From Verrucomicrobiota bacterium (GTDB taxonomy: Bacteria > Verrucomicrobiota > Verrucomicrobiia > Limisphaerales > JAFMIX01), in the NCBI GenBank assembly GCA_026397895.1, contig JAPLTZ010000065.1, positions 1 through 6,392 on the forward strand: a stretch of DNA of 6,392 nucleotides. Reading direction: 5' to 3'. The position numbers and the translations under genes are program-made. Each line of letters begins with the position of its first letter. Positions within the stretch are counted from its first letter, which is position 1. Below the pieces are notes generated by a model, which saw only the letters and a program-made list of their open reading frames with translations, was not told the DNA's origin and made no database searches. Shown piece by piece: positions 1-5,797 of this stretch.

Positions 1-1025
1 CCGGTGCGGTTGCCGGCGTTGATGGCGGCGGTGACGGCAGCTTCGATGGCGGCGGCGGCTTCGTTCAGGCCGAAGCTGTGGCGCAGCATGAGCGCGGACG
101 AAAGGATTTGTGCGATGGGGTTCGCGAGATTTTTTCCCGCGATGTCCGGGGCGGTGCCGCCGGCGGGTTCGTAGAAACCGAAGGTTTGGTTGCCGTTGGT
201 CGCGCCGAGGCTGGCGCTGGGCAACATGCCGAGCGAACCGCCGAGCGCGGCGGCTTCGTCGCTGAGGATGTCGCCGAACATGTTTTCGCAGAGCATCACG
301 TCGAACTGCGTGGGGCGGAGCATGAGCTGCATGGCGCCGTTGTCCACGAACATGTGGTCGAGCGTGACGTCGGGATAATTCTTGCCGACGCGCGTGACGG
401 TTTCGCGCCAGAGGATGCCGTTCTCCAGCACGTTCGCCTTGTCGATGCTGGTGAGTTTCTTGCGGCGGAGCTGCGCGGCTTTGAAGGCGACATGGGCGAT
501 GCGCTCAATCTCGGGCGTGGTGTAGACCATCGTGTCAATCGCGCGCTGGTTGCCGCCGCCGAGGTCTTCGGTTTTTTTCGGCTGGCCGAAATACATGCCG
601 CCGGTGAGTTCGCGCACGACAAGGATGTCAATGCCGTCGCCTTGGCGTTCCTTGGCGAGCGGGCAGGCATGGGAGAGAACTTTGGGCAGCTTGACGGGGC
701 GCAGGTTGGCGAAGAGGCCAAACTCTTTGCGGAGGCGGAGCAGCGCGGCGCGTTCGGGGCGTTCCTCTTTTGGAATCGTCGGATCGCGGTCGGGCAGGCC
801 GACGGAGCCGAAGAGAATCGAGTCCGATTTTTTGCAGAGCGCAAGTGTGGCGTCGGGGAGCGCCTTGCCGGCGGCGTCAATGCCGGCCCAGCCGACGGGG
901 GCTTCGGTGATGGCGAGGGTGAAGCCGAATTTCTTTTCGGTGGCGCGGAGGACCTTGATGGCCTCGCGCATGACTTCGGGGCCGATGCCGTCGCCGGCGA
1001 GGGCTGCGATTTTGAAGTGTTTCAT
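1..1025 (-). CDS. leuB: 3-isopropylmalate dehydrogenase (LeuB), C-terminus cut by window edge
   Basis: LeuB oxidatively decarboxylates (2R,3S)-3-isopropylmalate to 2-oxoisocaproate with NAD+, the third step of leucine synthesis; it is a cytoplasmic homodimer. The frame reads without interruption from ATG at 1025 for 341 residues to the left edge and ends in INAGNRT, near where the family has its terminal RTGD motif, so about 15-20 residues are missing. Visible family signatures are the N-terminal AGDGIGPEV (residues 10-18), substrate-binding arginines R99, R109 (in NLRP) and R138 (in VVREL), catalytic Y145 and K196 (SIDKAN), the metal-binding aspartates D228 (VDN), D252 and D256 (GDILSDE), and the nucleotide-loop region EPAGGTAPDIAGK (286-298). 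The text closely follows E. coli LeuB. No Shine-Dalgarno sequence precedes the start; the leader reads CTCCTCC on the coding strand. It begins 33 bases after the kinase stop, so cotranscription is possible. Residue roles are from family knowledge. Confidence 0.96.
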   Translation of the reverse strand, partial: MKHFKIAALAGDGIGPEVMREAIKVLRATEKKFGFTLAITEAPVGWAGIDAAGKALPDATLALCKKSDSILFGSVGLPDRDPTIPKEERPERAALLRLRKEFGLFANLRPVKLPKVLSHACPLAKERQGDGIDILVVRELTGGMYFGQPKKTEDLGGGNQRAIDTMVYTTPEIERIAHVAFKAAQLRRKKLTSIDKANVLENGILWRETVTRVGKNYPDVTLDHMFVDNGAMQLMLRPTQFDVMLCENMFGDILSDEAAALGGSLGMLPSASLGATNGNQTFGFYEPAGGTAPDIAGKNLANPIAQILSSALMLRHSFGLNEAAAAIEAAVTAAINAGNRT

Positions 1026-1058
1026 AAACTGGAGGAGCAGGACGGGCGGGTGGACGGT

Positions 1059-2567
1059 TTATTCTTCCGGTTCCGCTAGCGCGTTTTTGACTTTGATGAG
1101 GAGCTCGCGGCTGGTGAAAGGCTTTTGCAGATACGCGATGTCCTGTTCGTCCTTGCCGGGGAAAACGTAGCCGCTGGTGCAGAGGATGCACAGGTCGGGC
1201 AAGGTCTTACGCGCCTGCTCAACGAGTTCGCGCCCGCTCATGCCGGGCATGACGAGGTCGGTGATGAGGAGGTCAACGGGCGGGTCGTTCTTGGCGAGGA
1301 TTTCAAGCGCCTTCTGGCCGCTGTTGGCGGTGATGACTTTGTAGCCGAACGACGACATGATGGCCTGCCCCATCGTGAGCAGCAAATCCTCGTCGTCCAC
1401 CATGAGGATGGTTTGGGTGCCTTTGAGGTCGTTGTTGTCGAACGACGCGGCTTGCAGGCTCTTGCTGTCCGCCGGCAGATAGACGCGCACCGATGTGCCA
1501 ACGCCGGGCTGGCTGGAGACAGCCACGCCGCCGCCGTGGTTGGTGACGACGCCGTAGACCCACGCGAGGCCGAGGCCGCGGTGGAGCGGGGATTTTTTGG
1601 TGGTGAAAAACGGCTCGAAGATGCGCGGCAACACGTCGGCCTCGATGCCGCAGCCGGTGTCGGTGATTTCGGCGCAGATGTAACTGCCCGCGACGAGCTG
1701 GACGTTGCGGTCCTGCGTCGGCGCGGTGAGGTCGAGGTTGCGGGACTGGACGGTGATGCGCCCGTCCTTGCCAAGCGACTGGACGGCGTTCTCGAAAATC
1801 CTGGTGAAGACCTGCTGCATCTTGGCTTCGTCGAACTTGGCGGCGTAGAGCTTGCGGCCGAGTTGCAGATTCCACACGGCCTTGCCGGGCGCGGAATTCT
1901 GAAACATCTCCACCGAGCGCTGTAACAACTGGTTGAGGTTGCCCGCCGCCTGGGAGCGCGCCTCCTTTTCCTGGCGGCTGAACGCGGCGAGGTCGCTGGC
2001 GATTTCGGCGGCGCGGGCGGCGGATTTCTCCACCTCCACGAGCGACGCGCGCCAGGGATGCGTCGGTTCGGCGCGGCCCAGCAGCAGCGAGGTGTGGCCG
2101 AGGATGCTGGTGAGGGCGTTGTTGAAATCCAGCGCCATCGTGCGGGCGAGTTGCAGGGCGCAATCGAGTTTCTGCTTTTGGATGATGGCCGTGTTTTCGC
2201 CCGCCCCGGCGGTAGCCACCGGCTTTTCCTCCGGCGGCGGGGGCGGCAGCAGTTGCAGCAAAAACAACTCCTGCCCGTCGTGCGCGAACGAGCAAAGCGA
2301 GGCGACGAACAGGATGGGGTCGCCGTTCTGACCGTGAAATTTCAGCGGCGTCGTGCCGTGCGCCGCGCGCGACCAGTCGGTGAGAAAATCCTTGGGCGTG
2401 GCCGGATTGCCGGCGCCCCAGATGTCCGGAAGCTTGCCCGCGCCGCCCTTGACGGGCGTCCCAAAAACGGCGACCGCCGCCGGATTGCCGTGGCGGATCT
2501 GGCCGTCGGCATCCAGCAGCAGCACCGGCCAGCCGGCGTTGTTCAGGACAAAAACGAGTTCGGACAT
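1059..2567 (-). CDS. Cytoplasmic PAS / HisKA-HATPase / receiver hybrid protein lacking the H-box histidine
   Basis: This 502-residue protein has the layout of a hybrid sensor histidine kinase. A PAS-like sensor region covers about residues 3-106, then a Pro-rich linker (PPPPPEEKP, 108-116), a dimerisation helix region (about 130-200), a HATPase_c domain (about 210-366) and a receiver domain (386-498). There is no membrane segment or signal peptide, so it should sense a cytoplasmic cue. ATP-binding boxes are intact: N-box N260 in IFENAVQS, G1 DTGCGI (303-308), F-box FEPFFTT (317-323), G2 GLGLA (331-335). The receiver has acidic residues D391/D392, phosphoacceptor D437 (ITDLVMPGMSG), T464/S465 and K482 (LQKPF). 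The odd feature is the H-box, which in this family reads AHDFNN but here reads ALDFNN (145-150); codon CTG gives Leu146 where the phosphorylated His should be. Canonical autophosphorylation then seems impossible, unless it is a sequencing error or the later H158 substitutes. It starts 56 bases after the helical-repeat gene; the leader has no Shine-Dalgarno. Its target is unknown. Confidence 0.93.
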   Translation of the reverse strand: MSELVFVLNNAGWPVLLLDADGQIRHGNPAAVAVFGTPVKGGAGKLPDIWGAGNPATPKDFLTDWSRAAHGTTPLKFHGQNGDPILFVASLCSFAHDGQELFLLQLLPPPPPEEKPVATAGAGENTAIIQKQKLDCALQLARTMALDFNNALTSILGHTSLLLGRAEPTHPWRASLVEVEKSAARAAEIASDLAAFSRQEKEARSQAAGNLNQLLQRSVEMFQNSAPGKAVWNLQLGRKLYAAKFDEAKMQQVFTRIFENAVQSLGKDGRITVQSRNLDLTAPTQDRNVQLVAGSYICAEITDTGCGIEADVLPRIFEPFFTTKKSPLHRGLGLAWVYGVVTNHGGGVAVSSQPGVGTSVRVYLPADSKSLQAASFDNNDLKGTQTILMVDDEDLLLTMGQAIMSSFGYKVITANSGQKALEILAKNDPPVDLLITDLVMPGMSGRELVEQARKTLPDLCILCTSGYVFPGKDEQDIAYLQKPFTSRELLIKVKNALAEPEE

Positions 2568-2623
2568 TGGGGGAGGAAATTAACAGGCGGGCGGAAATTT
2601 ACCAGCCTGAAGGCGCGGCAAAC
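2568..2623 (-). promoter_or_regulatory. Intergenic leader of the kinase gene with a 14-bp imperfect direct repeat
   Basis: This 56-base gap holds two direct copies, on the plus strand gggaggaaattaac (2571-2584) and gggcggaaatttac (2589-2602), which match at 12 of 14 positions and start 18 bases apart. The proximal copy ends three bases before the kinase ATG. On the coding strand both are pyrimidine-rich (TTTCCTCCC and TTTCCGCCC), so neither is a Shine-Dalgarno sequence. They could be a paired operator or simply a small duplication; I see no promoter that I would defend. Confidence 0.3.
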
Positions 2624-4114
2624 TTACTTCGGTTCGCGCCCGTTTGCCGCCGGCGGGATGGAGTTGGTGGCGGCCGGCAGTTCGAGGGCGGTGCGGAGTT
2701 GGGCGGCCAGTTCGGGGGCGAATCCGCGCTCCGGGTCGAGCAGGCGGCGCAACACGTCCTGCTTGATGGCGGGCAGCGGCGGGATGCTGACGCGCTCGCC
2801 GGTGCCGCTGGTCTTGGCTTGGTAACGCGCCCAGACCTTCTGCGCGAACCGGTCGAAGCCGGCGGCGCGGTCGTCGTTGCCGGTCGCAAGGCTGTAGAAG
2901 GAAGTCGTCAATAGCCCTTCGAGGATCATCTTGGTCTTGTCGCGCGACGTGTCGCCGACTTCCTCCTCGACGCGGGCGAAGACAAATTCATCCAGCGTGA
3001 GCATGCCGGGCATGGTGTCCGGGCGGCCGCCGATCAACGGATTCTTGGGATAGGTTTTTCCGAGATAGGCGAACCACCGGGCCGCCTCCGCCTCGCGGTT
3101 GTAGGTGTAGAGATAATAGACCGCGTCGCGCACGAAGTTCCGGTGTCCCACCTTGACGTGCTCGCGGTTCTTCTCGTCCTCGCGCATCGCCTGCTCATAG
3201 GCGTCGTTGGCTTTGGGGATGATTTCCAGGTTCGGCGCGAAATCGAGGAGCTTGCCGCTGGCGGAAACAATCACCCGCCCGCGCACCACCGCCATTTGCA
3301 TCGAGTGGTAAATCATCCGCCGCAATTGCAACAAGTCGTCCAGATTCACACGCTCGGGATTCGCCTTCGCCACGGCCAAACCTTGCGCCGCCCAATACAC
3401 CGCGTGCGCCTCCGGCAAGCGCCATTCCAGCGGCCCATAACGCTCGTCGCAGTCCCGCATGAACGCCGGGTCGAGCTTGTAGGTTTCGCGCAACACGCGG
3501 GCGCGCTCCCGCACCTCGGCGGTCTGCGGGTTGAGCAAGGCCGCGTAATCCGGGCGTTCGCTCTTGATGACCTGTGACATCTCCTCGAACCACGCGCGCT
3601 TGTAATACACGTTCGCGTCGTCCAGATTCGCGCCCATCTTGTGCTGGTAGAACCCCGCCAGCTCGCGATAGAGCAGCATCTCGTTCGGGTTGTAGCGCAG
3701 CCCCTCGTCGCGCAGCAACGCGATGCCGCGCTGCACCCAGTTCCAACGGTCGGGATAGTCCTTGAACTTGACCGAGATGTTGTAAGCCATGTTCCAGCCC
3801 TGCACAACCCAGACCTGCACGAAATGCGGCTCCAGCTTCGTGATCCAGTCCGCGAGCTGCGCCATCTCGAAAAACTTGTCGTTCTCCTGCAGCTCCGACG
3901 CGCGAATCCAAAGCGCGTTCGCAATAAGTCCGCGGAATCCGCCCAGCGCCACCGTCGTGAAGGCCAGCATCGGCGGCGCGTTCTCCAGCGGCGAAACCCG
4001 CGTCAACCCCAACGCGTCGCGGTCGCGGTTTAGGGAATTTTGCAGCCCGCCCACGCCCGCCAACAACACCGTCGCCAGCAGGAGCAGAAGAAATTTTTTG
4101 AGGCGGAGGTTCAT
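2624..4114 (-). CDS. Membrane-anchored helical-repeat (TPR-like) protein of unknown function, partner of the ABC transporter
   Basis: This 496-residue protein starts with a basic stretch and a hydrophobic segment (MNLRLKK, then about 8-24), which reads as an uncleaved signal anchor; no lipobox cysteine follows, so the rest should face the periplasm. The remainder is almost wholly helical with aromatic-rich paired helices resembling tetratricopeptide repeats: ALGGFRGLIANALWIRASEL (about 56-75), MAQLADWITKLEP (84-96), VWVVQGWNMAYNIS (101-114), WNWVQRGIALLRDEGLRYNP (124-143), YRELAGFYQHKMG (149-161), then weaker ones to about 435 and a Pro/Ala-rich tail. I do not recognise a characterised family; I recall similar GGFRGL...QLADWI proteins in Planctomycetes and Verrucomicrobia without assigned function. 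The ATG at 4114 is chosen because its ATGA overlaps the permease stop and the signal anchor begins there; the frame is open upstream to 4231, but those 39 residues overlap permease coding and look unlike protein. Coupling to the permease suggests a scaffold or substrate-handling role for the transporter. Confidence 0.85.
   Translation of the reverse strand: MNLRLKKFLLLLLATVLLAGVGGLQNSLNRDRDALGLTRVSPLENAPPMLAFTTVALGGFRGLIANALWIRASELQENDKFFEMAQLADWITKLEPHFVQVWVVQGWNMAYNISVKFKDYPDRWNWVQRGIALLRDEGLRYNPNEMLLYRELAGFYQHKMGANLDDANVYYKRAWFEEMSQVIKSERPDYAALLNPQTAEVRERARVLRETYKLDPAFMRDCDERYGPLEWRLPEAHAVYWAAQGLAVAKANPERVNLDDLLQLRRMIYHSMQMAVVRGRVIVSASGKLLDFAPNLEIIPKANDAYEQAMREDEKNREHVKVGHRNFVRDAVYYLYTYNREAEAARWFAYLGKTYPKNPLIGGRPDTMPGMLTLDEFVFARVEEEVGDTSRDKTKMILEGLLTTSFYSLATGNDDRAAGFDRFAQKVWARYQAKTSGTGERVSIPPLPAIKQDVLRRLLDPERGFAPELAAQLRTALELPAATNSIPPAANGREPK
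4111..4114 (-). other. ATGA stop/start overlap between permease and helical-repeat gene
   Basis: On the minus strand the permease stop TGA (4113-4111) overlaps the ATG (4114-4112) of the next gene. No Shine-Dalgarno sequence is visible in the end of the permease gene. Overlaps of this type usually indicate translational coupling and support a joint function for the two products. Confidence 0.85.
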
Positions 4115-5496
4115 TGCGTGCCTTGCGCGGTGGCGAGTTCGCGGCGGCTGAACAGAACCATTCCGACCAGCGCGAAAATTCCGCCCAGCAATAAAACAAT
4201 TTGTGTGAACGCCAGCCCCAGTTCGCTCCATGTGATGCTGCGCCCGCTGCTCAACGCATCAATCGGCGAAAACCCCTTCACGAGATTGATGACCACCAGC
4301 GCGCCCTTGAAGGCCGGCAGCGCCACGAGGTCGATAGCCGAATGACCTTTAACGCCGCTTTCCTCGTCCACACCCGCGATGGTGCCGCTTTCCACCGCGT
4401 TCGTCAGCGTGCCGCTCGACAACCCCACCACCAGCACCGCCAGCGAGAAAAACGCCGCCACCGGGAACGACAACTGGCTCGCCGCCGCCAGACCAATCGC
4501 CGTCAGCAAACCCATCCAACAGAAAATGATTCCCAGCCCGCGCACGAAGTTTCCCCCGAACCCGCCTTGGCGATACAAAACCTCCATCCCGTCCTCCAAC
4601 GGAAACAGCAGCGTCGTGCTGTTCGGGTTCGCAAACACGACGGTGAGCACGCCCTTCTCGTCCAAGAGATTTGGAGGAATCGCGAACTCATGGTATGTAT
4701 CCGGCGCCAGGCTCATCGGTTCGAGGCGTCGCACCTGCGGTGTCTCCGGCGTCCCGACCTGCCACAGCGCCATAAAAGTCCCCTTGGGATTGTTTTGCGC
4801 CGCGTTGAATTTCACCCGCAATTGCAGCGGCACATCGCGCAGGCTGTCGCGCGCCGCACCCAAATCAATCTGCCAGATGCGCGCCTGACCGGGCGTCACA
4901 ATCTGCCACGCAGTCTTGACCTGTTCGCGAATCTGCTTCCGCACCTCGGGCAGGTCGGTGGCGGAAACCGGACTGTTCTTCAATCGCTTGGTCAATTCCT
5001 GTTCCGTCGCGGCGTCAATTTCCTTTTCCCAACTGCGCTCTTTCGCCGAGCCGCGCGCCACGAGGACTTCGTTGCTCAACTTCGCCTGCTCCGCCGCCGG
5101 CAGCTTCGTCGCACGCCACTGCAACAACCCGTAGACCGCCGCGCCCGAAAGCACCAGCAACGCCGCGTTCAGCGACATGATGCCGAGCCATTTGCCCAAC
5201 CAAATCTGCCAACGCGCGATGGGCTTTGTGGCCACGACCTGCATCTGGCACTCCTCGATGTCGCGCGCCAGCGTGCCGCACGCCAGCCACAACGTGGACA
5301 GGCCGAGCAGCCCGGTGATCGCGCCCAGCGTGTAGGTCAGGAGAATCTGCGTGAAGCCGCTTGCCGTGCCGTCGTCCTTGATCAAGATCGGCAAGCCGAC
5401 CACCGCCGCCAGCAACAATGCCGCGATGACCAGGAACAGCCGGAACCGCAGCGCGGCCTTCCAAGTCAACCAGGCGATGGCGAGAAGTCGTTGCAT
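4111..5496 (-). CDS. ABC-2 type transporter permease with a large extracytoplasmic insert
   Basis: This 461-residue integral membrane protein should form the transmembrane channel for the ATPase encoded just upstream. Hydrophobic segments appear at about 19-39, 49-73, 102-126, 316-338, 342-361 and 425-449, with a weaker one near 391-407. Between the second and third segments is the ABC-2 cytoplasmic coupling motif, ARDIEECQMQVVATKPIARW (77-96), comparable to the ER-x-x-GT-x-x-x-LLAKP-x-SRW pattern of NosY/YhfI-like permeases. Residues about 127-315 form a hydrophilic region that would lie outside the membrane: first a charged, coiled-coil-like part (about 135-195), then a beta-rich part (about 205-305) with LQLRVKFNAA and TYHEFAIPPNLL. 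That insert is larger than in minimal six-helix ABC-2 permeases. Assignment to ABC-2 rests on topology, the coupling motif and the ATPase neighbour; the substrate cannot be told. ATG at 5496 has no Shine-Dalgarno and lies five bases from the palindrome. Confidence 0.88.
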   Translation of the reverse strand: MQRLLAIAWLTWKAALRFRLFLVIAALLLAAVVGLPILIKDDGTASGFTQILLTYTLGAITGLLGLSTLWLACGTLARDIEECQMQVVATKPIARWQIWLGKWLGIMSLNAALLVLSGAAVYGLLQWRATKLPAAEQAKLSNEVLVARGSAKERSWEKEIDAATEQELTKRLKNSPVSATDLPEVRKQIREQVKTAWQIVTPGQARIWQIDLGAARDSLRDVPLQLRVKFNAAQNNPKGTFMALWQVGTPETPQVRRLEPMSLAPDTYHEFAIPPNLLDEKGVLTVVFANPNSTTLLFPLEDGMEVLYRQGGFGGNFVRGLGIIFCWMGLLTAIGLAAASQLSFPVAAFFSLAVLVVGLSSGTLTNAVESGTIAGVDEESGVKGHSAIDLVALPAFKGALVVINLVKGFSPIDALSSGRSITWSELGLAFTQIVLLLGGIFALVGMVLFSRRELATAQGTQ

Positions 5497-5501
5497 TGTT
5501 A

Positions 5502-5585
5502 TTTATCCGCAGATTGCGCAGATGAACGCAGATTAAACTGTAGCTGGAATTTCATCTGCGAAAATCTGCGCAATCTGCGGATGAA
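5502..5585. repeat. 84-bp intergenic palindrome made of CGCAGAT units (REP/MITE-like)
   Basis: The arms atccgcagattgcgcagat (5505-5523) and atctgcgcaatctgcggat (5564-5582) are perfect 19-bp reverse complements. Pairing resumes inside after a 3-base mismatch with 7 further base pairs (5527-5533 with 5554-5560), then 3 more (5535-5537 with 5550-5552), and outside with two pairs beyond one mismatch. CGCAGAT occurs three times in the left arm (5508, 5517, 5527) and its complement three times in the right (5554, 5564, 5573), at 9-10 base spacing. It nearly fills the ATPase-permease gap. Neither side has a T-tract, so it is not a textbook intrinsic terminator; as RNA it would still form a strong hairpin that could protect or attenuate the transcript. 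It looks like a dispersed intergenic repeat of a kind I recall from environmental bacterial genomes; copy number cannot be judged from one window. Confidence 0.88.
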
Positions 5586-5587
5586 AA

Positions 5588-5797
5588 TCATTTTGGTTTC
5601 CCGAGCAGTGACGACAGCTTCTCGTCCGTCTTCGACAAATCCACCGGCTTCTCCGGTTCAGGCGCGGGCTTGACCGGCGCGGCGGGCGCGGGCGGCGTTT
5701 GCGTGAGCGCCGCCAGCTTCGTCTCGTTCACTGCGGGCGCGGCGGCTTGCGGCGAAACTTCGACGGGTGCAGCCTGCGGCAACGTGAGTTTCTCCAA
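5588..5797 (-). pseudogene. Displaced C-terminal Pro/Ala-rich tail of the ABC ATPase (in the -1 frame)
   Basis: A 69-codon open stretch beginning LEKLTLPQ and ending in LSSLLGKPK before a TAA at 5590-5588. It follows the ATPase in the -1 frame and is better explained as that protein's real C-terminus than as a gene: the only initiator is TTG at 5797 inside the ATPase frame, there is no ribosome site, and the content is a Pro/Ala linker (about 10-46) followed by a short acidic-basic helix (VDLSKTDEKLSSLLGK). The ATPase's own frame decays at the same place into an Arg-rich tail (NSRCRRLHPSKFRRKPPRPQ) typical of out-of-frame GC-rich sequence. The tail ends two bases from the palindrome, as a genuine gene end would. 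One extra base somewhere around 5796-5812, for example in the AAAA run at 5796-5799, would join the two frames. Confidence 0.6.

Noticed and set aside
78..1079. 333-codon plus-strand open frame opposite leuB
   Set aside because: It is exactly antisense to leuB, whose frame has all catalytic residues. The plus-strand translation is low-complexity Ala/Gly/Glu text without recognisable motifs, as expected opposite a gene with C- or G-ending codons.
1125..2825. Plus-strand open frames opposite the kinase (1125-1925, 1933-2331, 2058-2825)
   Set aside because: They mirror the PAS, HATPase and receiver coding region, contain no protein motifs, and have no ribosome sites.
4115..4231. Upstream start for the helical-repeat protein at 4231
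   Set aside because: The 39 extra residues overlap permease coding, are Arg-rich and would bury the N-terminal signal anchor; ATG at 4114 fits the ATGA overlap and the anchor.
5502..5585. CRISPR-like array from the repeated CGCAGAT units
   Set aside because: The units are only 7 bases, with 2-3 base gaps and inverted between arms; there are no spacers of CRISPR length and no cas gene.
5497..5590. Rho-independent terminator at the palindrome
   Set aside because: The stem is strong but no run of T follows on either strand, and the stem is far longer than usual for an intrinsic terminator.
5497..5590. Promoter for the permease in the gap (TTTAAT-like box on the minus strand near 5533-5539)
   Set aside because: There is no matching -35 at a sensible spacing and the box falls in the palindrome loop, where AT-richness is expected by chance.
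4201..5673. 490-codon plus-strand open frame opposite the permease
   Set aside because: It is Arg/Gln-rich shadow text and runs straight through the palindrome, giving a translated-repeat artefact (NLRNLRMKI). The minus strand encodes a clear membrane protein.
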